64,000 nucleotides of DNA from CAVPTL01 sp963708725 (GTDB lineage Bacteria; Actinomycetota; Thermoleophilia; Gaiellales; JAICJC01): the NCBI GenBank assembly GCA_963708725.1, contig CAVPTL010000008.1:806001-870000 (forward strand), in the 5' to 3' direction. A model generated the notes under the pieces. That model did not search any database. It had not been told where the DNA came from and saw only the letters and a list, made by a program, of their open reading frames with translations. A program made the position numbers and the translations under genes. How positions within the stretch are numbered: the stretch's first letter is position 1; each line of letters starts with the position of its first letter. Of the stretch, positions 17,634-25,554 are shown piece by piece.

Positions 17634-18480
17634 CTGCGAACGCTTCGCCCACGCGGGCGTCCAGCGCGTTGGCCTGGAACAGCGCAACCGCCTCGGGCGT
17701 TTCCAGCCGCCGTGACTCGAGCGGCCCGTGGTGGCTTGCGACCGCATTCAGGAGCTTCAAGAGCGTGTCCTGATCAAGATCGGTGTCCGCCGCTGCCGCG
17801 TCGATCATGCGTACGCCCGCCAGCACGTGCCCGAGCAGCCGCCCTTCGTCGGAGACCGATATCGTGACCCCGCCGGTAAATGTCTCGGTACGGCCGAGGT
17901 CGTGCAAGAGCGCCGCCGCCGTCAGCAGGTCGGAGTCGAGCCGGGGGTGCAGTTGAGCAGCTTCACGGCTGAGCGAGGCGACTGCGACGGTGTGCTCGAG
18001 CAGGCCGCCCGCGTAGGCGTGATGGGTCTCGGCGGCTGGTGCGTTTCGCATCCGCGTACGGATTCGTTCATCGCCCAGAAACCGCATCACAACCGCACTC
18101 AGGCCGGGATGGTGAATCTCGCCGGCGAGGAATTCGAGAAACCCGTCGAGCGTCTCGGCGTCCCGGCGCGACCCCGGCACCAGCTCGAGGGGATCGCCGC
18201 CGTCCACCTTTTGCATGTCACGCACCGCGATCTGAAGCCGGCCCGAGTACGACTCGACGCGTCCCAGCACGCGTACCGTGTCGCCTTCGGCGAAGCGTGC
18301 ACCGAGCACGTTGACGTCATTCCAGACCACGCCCCCGACCCGTCCGGTGCGATCTGCCAATTCGACGCTCAGGAACGGATCGCCGCTGCGCGTGCGCCGT
18401 GTTTGCTTGCGTTGGACGGCGAAGGTGGCGTCGATCATCGCGCCTTCGCTGAGATCGGCTACATAGGTGCCCCCGGCCAT
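17623..18480 (-). CDS. YhaM-like protein: OB-fold plus HD domain, probable 3'-5' exonuclease
   Basis: 285 residues. The N-terminal 100 residues look like an OB fold (FLSVELADRTGRVGGVVWNDV, then GRVESYSGRLQIAV). The rest is an HD phosphohydrolase domain with HHAYAGGLLEHT, AALLHDLGRTE and ASHHGPLE, matching the YhaM family of 3'-5' exonucleases in Firmicutes. Nucleic-acid trimming is therefore likely, although family members in actinobacteria are little studied. The ATG at 18480 is chosen because a promoter lies just upstream; a longer start (18507) would overlap that promoter. Its 3' end overlaps ychF. Confidence 0.8.
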   Translation of the reverse strand: MAGGTYVADLSEGAMIDATFAVQRKQTRRTRSGDPFLSVELADRTGRVGGVVWNDVNVLGARFAEGDTVRVLGRVESYSGRLQIAVRDMQKVDGGDPLELVPGSRRDAETLDGFLEFLAGEIHHPGLSAVVMRFLGDERIRTRMRNAPAAETHHAYAGGLLEHTVAVASLSREAAQLHPRLDSDLLTAAALLHDLGRTETFTGGVTISVSDEGRLLGHVLAGVRMIDAAAADTDLDQDTLLKLLNAVASHHGPLESRRLETPEAVALFQANALDARVGEAFAVTR

Positions 18481-18489
18481 TCGGGACAC

Positions 18490-18499
18490 TCTATATAGA
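18490..18499. promoter_or_regulatory. Shared divergent -10 region
   Basis: A TCTATATAGA palindrome gives TATAGA on both strands. On the plus strand it ends ten bases before the ATG of the DUF1015 gene; on the minus strand nine bases before the ATG of the YhaM-like gene. Only 29 bases separate the two start codons, so the two polymerases would compete for the same DNA. Confidence 0.55.
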
Positions 18500-18509
18500 C
18501 TGCCCATCG

Positions 18510-19802
18510 ATGGCCGAGACACCGCAGACGCCGACACCGCTGGAGCCGCTCCGCGCACTGCGCTACGACCAGGCGAAGGTTGACCTCGCCGACGTCGTGG
18601 CGCCGCCCTACGACGTGATCTCCCCGTCTGATCGCGAGCGCCTCCTGTCTCGCGACTCGCACTCGGTCGTGAACCTGATTCTGCCCGAGACCCCGGCTCG
18701 CGCCGCCGACCTGCTTCACGAGTGGCGACGCGACGGCACGCTCGTGCAGGATGCCGATCCGACCGTGTGGTGGCACGAGCAGAGCTTCGTCGCCCCCGAC
18801 GGATCGGAGCGAAGCCGCGCTGGATTTCTGGCGGCGGTCAGGCTCTCGCCGTACGAGACCGGCCGGGTGCGGCCCCACGAGCAGACCCACGCGTCGGCCA
18901 AGCAGAACCGGCTCGACCTGTTGAGGGCCACTCGCGTCAACCTCTCGCCGATCTTTGGTCTGTACGACGACCCTGAGGGAGGCCCGCGCGCGGCGCTGGC
19001 GTCGGCGGCCGATCGCGAGCCTGACATGCGCGTGCTCGACGACGACGGTACCGACCACCGGTTCTGGGCGGTCACCGATCCCGCAGCCATCGCGGCAACC
19101 CAGGCGGCGCTGGCCGATCGCGAAATCCTGATCGCCGACGGTCACCACCGCTACGAGACGGCGCTCAACTACCGCCAGGAGCGGCGTGATGCCGACGGCA
19201 ACCCGGACGCCGACCAGCCCTACGACTTCATGCTGATGTACCTGGCAAACCTGCACGGCGAGGGACTCGCGATCTTTCCCACCCATCGCGTGGTGATGGG
19301 CACCCGCGACCTGACACCCGACCTCCTGAATGCCTTTGCCGTGCGCGAGTTGACCGCCACCCCGGCACAGCTCGAGGTGGAACTCGCAGCGATCCCACCC
19401 GAGACCGTCGCCTTTGGCGTCTGGCGGGGGCCGGATCGACCGGCGCTCGTCTGCACTCTTGCCGACCGCGCCGCGGTAATGATGGCGATGTCGGGGTCTC
19501 CCGCGGCGCTCCGAAAGATCGACGCCGCCGTGCTCGAAGCCGTGATTCTCGCACCGATGCTCGGTCTACTCGAGAATCCTGAGCAGTTCGCAACCACCGA
19601 CGCGGTTCGATATGTCCGCGACCTCGACACCGCCGTCGGCCATGTGGATGCCGGTGACGCGGCCGCGGCGTTTGTTTTGCGGGCGCCGACCGTGGCGCAG
19701 GTGCAGGAGGTGGCGCGGGCCGGCCGGGTGATGCCGCAGAAGTCGACGTACTTCTATCCAAAGCTGTACTCCGGGTTCCTGATGAATCCGCTCGAGGACT
19801 GA
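18510..19802 (+). CDS. DUF1015 family protein
   Basis: 430 residues spanning the whole DUF1015 family. Signatures are VAPPYDVISP near the start, HEQTHASAKQNRLDLL, the strongly conserved ADGHHRYETAL in the middle, and RVMPQKSTYFYPKL near the end. The His and Lys residues in these motifs suggest an enzyme, often annotated as a SerK-like kinase family from an archaeal serine kinase relative; the bacterial substrate is unknown. The following inositol-phosphatase-like gene starts in its stop codon (TGATG), and the pair may act together. Confidence 0.85.
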   Translation: MAETPQTPTPLEPLRALRYDQAKVDLADVVAPPYDVISPSDRERLLSRDSHSVVNLILPETPARAADLLHEWRRDGTLVQDADPTVWWHEQSFVAPDGSERSRAGFLAAVRLSPYETGRVRPHEQTHASAKQNRLDLLRATRVNLSPIFGLYDDPEGGPRAALASAADREPDMRVLDDDGTDHRFWAVTDPAAIAATQAALADREILIADGHHRYETALNYRQERRDADGNPDADQPYDFMLMYLANLHGEGLAIFPTHRVVMGTRDLTPDLLNAFAVRELTATPAQLEVELAAIPPETVAFGVWRGPDRPALVCTLADRAAVMMAMSGSPAALRKIDAAVLEAVILAPMLGLLENPEQFATTDAVRYVRDLDTAVGHVDAGDAAAAFVLRAPTVAQVQEVARAGRVMPQKSTYFYPKLYSGFLMNPLED

Positions 19803-20617
19803 TGCGCGAGGATTGGCTGCGGTTCTGCCGCGATGTCGCATCTGACGTCGAGGCGGTGCTGCGCCAGTATCCGACTCGTGACGATCGCGAGCCGGTCGTC
19901 GGCCAGGGCCGCGGAGGCGACGACACCACCGTGATCGACGACGGTGCCGAGCGGGTCGCGGTCGCTCGGCTGGAAGCTCTCGAAGCCCGCGGGATCGGGT
20001 TCCTGCTCGTATCGGAGGAGCTCGGTGAGCGCAGATTCGGTGACCCTTCGAGCCCCTGGATCGTGGTGCTCGACCCGATCGACGGTTCGCTCAACGCCAA
20101 GCGTGGGCTGCCGTTCTTCTGTGTCTCGATTGCGTTTGCCGACGGCCCGACGTTGAACGACGTGAAGTTCGGCTTCGTCAAGGACTTCGGGTCGGGGGAG
20201 GAGTGGGTGGCCGAGGCCGGAGCCGGTGCGACCGTCAACGGGCGGCCGCTCGGTGGGGTGCGGCCCAAGGAGCGGCTCGGGATCGTCGACCTCGAGGCCA
20301 CCACCGCGGCACTCGTGGCCGACGCCGCCCGTCGCCTCGACGGTCGCGTCGGCAGGATCAGGCTGCTGGGCGCGTTGGCGTTGGCGCTGTGTCAGCTCGC
20401 CGACGGGCGGGTCGACGGCGTGGCCACGCTCAAACCGTCGCGGTCGGTCGACCTGGCGGCGGCGGCGTTGATCGTGCGCGAGGCGGGAGCGACGCTCTGC
20501 ACCGTCGATACCGACGCGCTTGCGCTCGACCTCGAGAGCCGGTCGCGAGCGGTCGCGGCTCGCGATCCCGAGTGGGCCGAGCGGCTCAGGGCGATCGTGT
20601 ACGACCCCTTCGAGTAG
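19802..20617 (+). CDS. Inositol monophosphatase family protein
   Basis: A 271-residue Mg-dependent phosphatase of the IMPase/FBPase superfamily. The metal-binding motifs are SEELGE and DPIDGSLNAKRGLPFF, and the C-terminal motif reads RSVDLAAAALIVREAG. The second motif has DPIDGS where the consensus has D-x-DGT, a small variation. Substrates in the family include inositol phosphates, fructose 1,6-bisphosphate, PAP and histidinol phosphate, and none can be singled out. Coupled to the DUF1015 gene by a one-base overlap. Confidence 0.82.
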   Translation: MREDWLRFCRDVASDVEAVLRQYPTRDDREPVVGQGRGGDDTTVIDDGAERVAVARLEALEARGIGFLLVSEELGERRFGDPSSPWIVVLDPIDGSLNAKRGLPFFCVSIAFADGPTLNDVKFGFVKDFGSGEEWVAEAGAGATVNGRPLGGVRPKERLGIVDLEATTAALVADAARRLDGRVGRIRLLGALALALCQLADGRVDGVATLKPSRSVDLAAAALIVREAGATLCTVDTDALALDLESRSRAVAARDPEWAERLRAIVYDPFE

Positions 20618-20624
20618 CGATCTC

Positions 20625-20630
20625 TACACT
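20625..20630 (+). promoter_or_regulatory. -10 box of mrp
   Basis: TACACT is followed by six bases (TAACCT) and then GTG at 20637. No ribosome-binding site fits between, so the transcript is probably leaderless. Confidence 0.5.
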
Positions 20631-20636
20631 TAACCT

Positions 20637-21764
20637 GTGATTGCGCAGGATGAGATCCGCGAGGCGCTGGTCGGGGTGATCGACCCCGAGATTCGCCGCA
20701 GCGTGGTCGAGCTCGACATGGTGCGCGGGGTGGACGTGACCGGCTCGCATGTCGATGTCACCATCGCCCTCACGGTCGCCGGCTGCCCGATGAAGGCAAA
20801 TCTCGAGCAGCAGGTGCAGGAACGGGTTGGAAGCGTCGCCGGGGTCGGCAGCGTCGGGGTCTCGTTCGACGTGATGACGCCCGCCGAGCGCACCGCTCTT
20901 CGCACCCGCCTGCAGGGCTCTGGCGGTGCAGAAGCGCCGGCGGGCGGCAAGAAACCGGTCACGATCCCTCCCACCACGTCGGTCATCGCCGTGGCCTCGG
21001 GCAAGGGCGGCGTCGGCAAGTCGTCGCTGACCGCGAACCTCGCCGCCTCACTGGCGGCCAACGGAGCGGAGGTCGGCGTGATCGACGCCGACATCTACGG
21101 CTACTCGATTCCCCGCATGCTGGGGATCTCACAGCGGCCCGTGGTCGTCGACGGCATGATCGTGCCTCCGGTGGCCCACGGCATCAAGATCATGTCGATC
21201 GGGTTTTTCATCGACGACGACGCCGCCGTGCTGTGGCGCGGGCCGATGCTGCATCGCGCGCTCGAGCAGTTTTTGACCGATGTCTACTGGGGCGAGATCG
21301 ATCACCTGATCGTCGATATGCCTCCTGGTACCGGCGACGTCGCGATTTCGCTGGGACAGCTCCTGCCCTCACCGCAGCTGGTGTTGGTGACAACGCCTCA
21401 GAAGGCCGCCCAGGCGGTGGCGAAGCGGGCCGCCGAGGTGGCCGACAAAACCGGCATGCGGCTCGCCGGAGTGATCGAAAACATGAGCTACGCCGTGTGC
21501 GCGTGCTGCGGTGAGCGCAGCCATCCGTTCGGCCAAGGCGGCGGCGCGGAGCTTGCGGGTGAACTCGAAACCGACCTCCTGGGACAGGTACCGCTCGACG
21601 AGCGACTGCGCGAATGCGGTGACGCCGGAGCGCCGCTCGTGATCGAGTCGCCCGAGACGCCGGCTGCGGTCGCGATCCGCGAGATCGCCGAGACGCTCTC
21701 CACCCGCCTGGCGCCCAAAATACCCGCGGCCACCCGCATCAAGCGCCCCCTCAGCGTGCTCTAG
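20637..21764 (+). CDS. mrp: Mrp/ApbC-family Fe-S cluster carrier ATPase
   Basis: 375 residues. An N-terminal MIP18/DUF59 domain (about 1-85, with VAGCPMKANLE) precedes a P-loop ATPase with the deviant Walker A SGKGGVGKSS (about 120-129), MPPGTGD in the switch region and the CACC motif (about residues 287-290) that holds a bridging [4Fe-4S] cluster in the homodimer. It carries and hands over Fe-S clusters, which suits a genome encoding complex I and a molybdenum hydroxylase. The TAG stop abuts palindrome copy 2. Confidence 0.92.
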   Translation: MIAQDEIREALVGVIDPEIRRSVVELDMVRGVDVTGSHVDVTIALTVAGCPMKANLEQQVQERVGSVAGVGSVGVSFDVMTPAERTALRTRLQGSGGAEAPAGGKKPVTIPPTTSVIAVASGKGGVGKSSLTANLAASLAANGAEVGVIDADIYGYSIPRMLGISQRPVVVDGMIVPPVAHGIKIMSIGFFIDDDAAVLWRGPMLHRALEQFLTDVYWGEIDHLIVDMPPGTGDVAISLGQLLPSPQLVLVTTPQKAAQAVAKRAAEVADKTGMRLAGVIENMSYAVCACCGERSHPFGQGGGAELAGELETDLLGQVPLDERLRECGDAGAPLVIESPETPAAVAIREIAETLSTRLAPKIPAATRIKRPLSVL

Positions 21765-21795
21765 TGAATAAATGGTGCCAGGCACCATTTATTCA
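21765..21795. repeat. GGTGCC-N-GGCACC palindrome, copy 2
   Basis: A perfect 31-bp inverted repeat with the same arms as copy 1 and a central A. It begins at the base after the mrp stop codon. On the minus strand its TAA (21789-21791) is the stop codon of the DUF1028 gene, which adds a final Glu from the repeat. It separates two convergent genes. Confidence 0.95.
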
Positions 21796-22613
21796 TCCGT
21801 TTGGCGGCGGAGTTGGCGGAGGACGACCGGGTCGATGCGGTCGCCGTGGAGTCGCTCCTCGAGGTTCTCGATGTCGGCCCACTGCTCGAGCGCGGAGCGG
21901 GCGGGTCCGGTGAACCCGAGCGCCGCCAGGCGCTCGCTCAGCTCGCTCTCGACCTGCTCCAGGGGCAGCAGTTGCTCGGCCGGAGTCGATCCAAACAGCA
22001 GGTCGTGGACCGCATACAGCCGTTGCAGCTCCTCGATCGGGCTGGGATGGTCGTCGACCCGCAGGTCGATCGCGTACTCGTTGTCGCCGCCGTAGCCGCC
22101 GCCGTGCTCGCGCATGACCACGCACGCCGACTGACGCCCCCGGCGGTCACCGCCGGCTGCATCCCCCGCCGCCAGTGCGGCCAGCATCCGCTCCACCAAC
22201 GGCCCCGCGGTGAGCTCGAACGTCTCGGCGACGGCATCGATCACCGCCGGCCCCGCCAGCAGGTTGCCCTGAGCGGCGAACTGGTGGCCGGTGCGGTGTC
22301 CCGCCCAATCCACACACGCCTCGCCGGTGAAGGCGGCACTCGCCCCGGAGGCATCGACGACGCCGAGCTGCCGATCGGCGGCGCCCGGATCGACTGCGAG
22401 CAGCCTCTCGACGACCTCCTGGGCGCTGTGGCCCGCCCGCAGCAGGGTCAGGCCGTCGGGCCCAAAGCCGACCTTCGCGAGCGCCTGGGTGGCGACCGCT
22501 CCGGTCCCGGCCGCCGCCCACGGCACCACCGCCCCCACTGCGAGGAACTTCGACGCCACGACCACGCCCCACTGACCCGCTTCCACATCGCTTGCCACCA
22601 GCGAGAACGTCAC
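21789..22613 (-). CDS. DUF1028 protein with C-terminal peptidoglycan-binding-like domain
   Basis: 274 residues. The N-terminal 200 match DUF1028, an Ntn-hydrolase-like family (TFSLVASDVEAGQWGVVVASKFLAVG, with a long conserved middle). The stretch AIDLRVDDHPSPIEELQRLY resembles the small putative peptidoglycan-binding domain often found behind DUF1028. There is no signal peptide. The enzymatic role is not established. The GTG start overlaps the stop of the upstream UPF0173 gene by four bases (GTGA). The stop codon is supplied by palindrome copy 2. Confidence 0.83.
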   Translation of the reverse strand: MTFSLVASDVEAGQWGVVVASKFLAVGAVVPWAAAGTGAVATQALAKVGFGPDGLTLLRAGHSAQEVVERLLAVDPGAADRQLGVVDASGASAAFTGEACVDWAGHRTGHQFAAQGNLLAGPAVIDAVAETFELTAGPLVERMLAALAAGDAAGGDRRGRQSACVVMREHGGGYGGDNEYAIDLRVDDHPSPIEELQRLYAVHDLLFGSTPAEQLLPLEQVESELSERLAALGFTGPARSALEQWADIENLEERLHGDRIDPVVLRQLRRQTDE

Positions 22614-23332
22614 GAAAGGGTGTCTCCCGGAGCGAGTTCCTCCACCTCGACGCCCGTCACGCCGCGCGCCGCAAGCTCATCGCGCAACGCGCCGGGGGTG
22701 CCGTTGAGCGCGGGAAACGTGCCGTAGTGCATGCCCAGCACCCGTTTGACGCCGAGCAGCTCCACCGCTTTGGCCGCCTCGAAGGGGCCCATCGTGTAGA
22801 AGTCGCCGATGGGCAGCACCGCCAGGTCGGGTTGGTACAGCTCGCCGATCAGCGCCATCCCCGAGAACACCGCGGTGTCGCCGGCGTAGTAGATGCGATA
22901 GCCGTCCTCGAGCGTGATCACAAAGCCCGCGGGGTCGCCGGTGTAGACGATGCTGCCGTCCGCCGCGTTCATGCTCGAGGAGTGGGTGGCGTTGGTCATC
23001 GTGACCTTGATGCCCTCCACCGCTGCGGTACCGCCCTTGTTGAACCCGACGGTGTTCTCGACCCCGAGGGATTCGAGGTAGCCCGCCAGCTCGGCGATCG
23101 CGACCACGGCCTTCGGTGACTTCTCCTTGGCGAGCCTGACGACGTCGCCGGTGTGATCGGCATGGCCGTGTGAGACCAGCATCACATCGAAGTCGGGGTC
23201 GCCGAGGTTCTCGGGTGTTGCAGGGTTCCCGGTGAGCCAGGGGTCGAGGATCACTCGCAGGCCGCGAGGTGTTTCGAGCAGAAATGCGGAGTGGCCGAGC
23301 CAGGTGAGCTTGGTGCCGTTTCCGAGGGCCAT
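22610..23332 (-). CDS. UPF0173 metal-dependent hydrolase (metallo-beta-lactamase fold)
   Basis: 240 residues. The zinc-binding motif SHGHADHTGD is intact. Further metal and active-site positions appear in NATHSSS, YYAGDTAVF and VLGMHYGTFP, the usual order for the UPF0173/UlaG-like group. The ATG at 23332 is preferred over an earlier start because AAAGGAG lies five bases upstream. The substrate is unknown; relatives act on phosphoesters and lactones. It is translated together with the DUF1028 gene. Confidence 0.88.
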   Translation of the reverse strand: MALGNGTKLTWLGHSAFLLETPRGLRVILDPWLTGNPATPENLGDPDFDVMLVSHGHADHTGDVVRLAKEKSPKAVVAIAELAGYLESLGVENTVGFNKGGTAAVEGIKVTMTNATHSSSMNAADGSIVYTGDPAGFVITLEDGYRIYYAGDTAVFSGMALIGELYQPDLAVLPIGDFYTMGPFEAAKAVELLGVKRVLGMHYGTFPALNGTPGALRDELAARGVTGVEVEELAPGDTLS

Positions 23333-23424
23333 CGTCGCTCCTTTCGTCGAAGAATGTCCGGGGAATGTAGATGACACCTACCCGTCGCGGAAGGATCCCA
23401 GCCACCCGCAGCGAACACGCGTGT

Positions 23425-23841
23425 ATGAGCTACATCACACCAATGCGGATTGCAGTGTTGGGTTCGGCGCTTGGGCTCCTGGCATTCGTCTTGCCACCGG
23501 CGCTTGGCCTGTATCTGACAATGCTCGCGGCCGCGGTTTTGCTGGGGGCGGGTTTCATGGCGTACGTGACTGCCGTCGACCACCCGTCGGCGCTGGCAGC
23601 GACCGACCTGGTGGTCTGTGCAGTGATCGCGATGCTCGTGCTCGCCGACGCTTCCGTGCGGTTTCCATCGGTGGTCAGCTCCGATGTGCCGAGCGCCTCG
23701 ATGGCACTTGCCGAAGTGGCTCTCGCACTCGCGATTGCCGGTTCGATCGCTCCGGTACTGGCACCCGTGTACCGGACGGCGGCTCGCGCCCTTGGTGGGA
23801 GCGGAGTGGGGACTCAAGATCATGTGGCTGCCGACCGATGA
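23425..23841 (+). CDS. Hypothetical integral membrane protein
   Basis: 138 residues, mostly hydrophobic. Four membrane segments can be seen: around AVLGSALGLLAFVLPPALGL, LTMLAAAVLLGAGFMAYV, ATDLVVCAVIAMLVLA and ALAEVALALAIAGSIAPVL. The C-terminus is short and polar. No motif points to a function and I recognise no family. An ATG further in (23443) is also possible. It precedes the PilZ-like gene by nine bases, so the two are probably co-transcribed. Confidence 0.6.
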   Translation: MSYITPMRIAVLGSALGLLAFVLPPALGLYLTMLAAAVLLGAGFMAYVTAVDHPSALAATDLVVCAVIAMLVLADASVRFPSVVSSDVPSASMALAEVALALAIAGSIAPVLAPVYRTAARALGGSGVGTQDHVAADR

Positions 23842-23850
23842 TCTCGGCAG

Positions 23851-25035
23851 ATGTGGGATCTCTCTTCGAGTTCGAACTCCGCTGACGATGGCGACGGCGC
23901 CGATGAGGCCCGTCCCCGTCCGCTGCGCCCAGAGCCAGGCTGGCCGGCGGCCGACGACACGCCCGTGAACGAGCGAAGCGATTCTGAGGTCAGCGATCCA
24001 GACGACCCGGCCCACCTGAGTTTCACGCTGCCCGACCTCCCCAAGCGCGAGGGCGACCTGCGGCCGGTGGATCCGATCAAGGCGTTTGATGCGATCAACC
24101 TCTTTGGCGAGCCCGAGCCCGAGCCCGAACTCGCGCCCGAGCCCGAGGCGGAAATTGAGCCAGATCCGGAGCCCGAGCCTGTGCCGCTCCATCGGGCCGA
24201 TGACGAGGCGCCGATGTTCCCACGGCCGGTTGCGGCCGCGCCCGAGCCCGTCGAGGCCGAACGTGGAGCCGACCACGATCCGCCCGCGGTGAGTGAATTC
24301 CGGCCCCCGGCGGCCGCGCTCGAGGAGCAGTTCATCGCGATGTTGGGAGAGCTCCCGGCCACCATCAGCGTGTTTGCGCCAAGTGGCGGGATCGAGTACC
24401 TCCAAGTGGCGTCGCTCGATCACGCGGGGCGGGTGATCGCCTACGGCCCTGACGAGTTCATGGAGCCGGGCTTCGAGTTCGTCGCCGAGCTGCGAGACGC
24501 CGAGGGTGGCGGCTTCGACATCCAGCTGACGGTGGTCGAGTCGTTCTTCCAGGCGGGGGATCGTGCGCTCTTGAACATGACGGTTGCCGACATCATCGAA
24601 CGCGCGGGCGAGCGTGAAACACCCCGAGCACCGGTGTCAGAGGTGGCCGAAGCCCAGATCCAGTACTCCGCGGTCTTGCCCGAGAAGACGCGCATGGAGG
24701 TGCGGGTCGCCGACGTCTCGCTCCGCGGTATCGCGCTTCTCACCGACAAGGTTGTCGCCGTCGGCGACACGATGCGGGTCGATGCGATCGTGCGCGGCCG
24801 AAACATCATCATGGGAGTGCGCGTCGCCCGTATCGATCCCGCCGCCTTCGGCCGCTACCGGATGGGGTGTGAGATCACGCGGATTGGAGCCGCCGACCGC
24901 GCCTTCCTGGGCGACCTGGCCGCCTCCGCACGCAGCGGAAGCCCCGACCAGCGCCGACCGGAGACGATCGAAGTGCTCTCTCAGAGTCGCGCCGAGCAGG
25001 CCCCGCTGAAGGAGCGTTTGCGGCCCGCTGACTAG
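23851..25035 (+). CDS. Putative PilZ-domain protein with acidic proline-rich N-terminus
   Basis: 394 residues. Residues 1-150 are low in complexity and acidic, with a run of Glu-Pro pairs near residue 90. About 155-250 form a beta-rich domain like the YcgR N-terminal partner of PilZ (ATISVFAPSGGIEYLQVASL). About 265-365 resemble PilZ, with VADVSLRGIAL matching the D-x-S-x2-G part and GCEITRIG at the end. The RxxxR half of the cyclic-di-GMP-binding motif is not clear, so nucleotide binding is uncertain. The start is uncertain; a GTG at 23964 is an alternative. Next gene downstream is the ribbon-helix-helix regulator. Confidence 0.55.
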   Translation: MWDLSSSSNSADDGDGADEARPRPLRPEPGWPAADDTPVNERSDSEVSDPDDPAHLSFTLPDLPKREGDLRPVDPIKAFDAINLFGEPEPEPELAPEPEAEIEPDPEPEPVPLHRADDEAPMFPRPVAAAPEPVEAERGADHDPPAVSEFRPPAAALEEQFIAMLGELPATISVFAPSGGIEYLQVASLDHAGRVIAYGPDEFMEPGFEFVAELRDAEGGGFDIQLTVVESFFQAGDRALLNMTVADIIERAGERETPRAPVSEVAEAQIQYSAVLPEKTRMEVRVADVSLRGIALLTDKVVAVGDTMRVDAIVRGRNIIMGVRVARIDPAAFGRYRMGCEITRIGAADRAFLGDLAASARSGSPDQRRPETIEVLSQSRAEQAPLKERLRPAD

Positions 25036-25045
25036 CTGACTTGCG

Positions 25046-25076
25046 TGACGTCATAGATGATGTCATAATGACGTCA
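25046..25076 (+). promoter_or_regulatory. Three-box operator overlapping the promoter of the RHH gene
   Basis: Three TGAYGTCA boxes lie at 25046-25053, 25058-25065 (TGATGTCA) and 25069-25076, spaced 12 and 11 bases, about one helical turn each. CATAAT (25064-25069) is a likely -10 box six bases before the ATG at 25076 and is covered by boxes 2 and 3. The downstream gene encodes a ribbon-helix-helix protein; these proteins bind such tandem repeats cooperatively, so autoregulation is likely (inference). Confidence 0.65.
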
Positions 25077-25531
25077 TGAATATGTCACCACACATCGACG
25101 CCGTGCGTGCCGATCTCCTGGCCGCAGCCGAGCTCGGCGACGATGATCTCAAAAACGCCGCCGCCCGCCTCGGCCGGGCGCTCGACGCCTCCGTCCGTGT
25201 CCGCCTCCAGGACGTGCTGGGAGAGGCCGTGCACGAACTCAATGGCCAGCTCGAGTCAGGGCGGGTCGAGTTGCATCTGGCCGGCGAGGACGTCGCGCTG
25301 GCATTCGTCGGCGAAGAGTCCGGGACCCGCACTGACGCGGTTCCCGACGACGATCTCACCGCTCGAATCACGCTGCGGCTGCCCGAGAGGCTCAAGGTTC
25401 AGGCCGAGGCGGCAGCCGCCCGCGAAGGCATCTCCACCAACGCATGGCTGGCGCGGGCCGTGGCGCAGAGCCTCGGCACGCGGTCTCCGGTGCGATCCGG
25501 GACGCGCGTCACCGGATACGCACAAAGCTAA
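25076..25531 (+). CDS. Ribbon-helix-helix regulator (HicB/Arc-like C-terminus)
   Basis: 151 residues. The last 50 form a ribbon-helix-helix DNA-binding domain: a beta strand (ARITLRLPERL) then two helices (VQAEAAAAREGIS and TNAWLARAVAQSL). The N-terminal 95 residues hold a helical part and a short beta part of unknown role that may be a partner or dimer domain. HicB-type antitoxins share this C-terminus, but no toxin gene adjoins. Three TGAYGTCA boxes sit on its promoter. The DUF4097 gene follows 23 bases later, a pairing that recurs in actinobacteria, so it may control that gene. Confidence 0.75.
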   Translation: MNMSPHIDAVRADLLAAAELGDDDLKNAAARLGRALDASVRVRLQDVLGEAVHELNGQLESGRVELHLAGEDVALAFVGEESGTRTDAVPDDDLTARITLRLPERLKVQAEAAAAREGISTNAWLARAVAQSLGTRSPVRSGTRVTGYAQS

Positions 25532-25554
25532 CTCACCAGTTCGAAGGGAGCACC

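Noticed and set aside
24110..24185. Tandem GAGCCC repeats as a non-coding repeat
   Set aside because: They encode the Glu-Pro run of the PilZ-like protein in frame.
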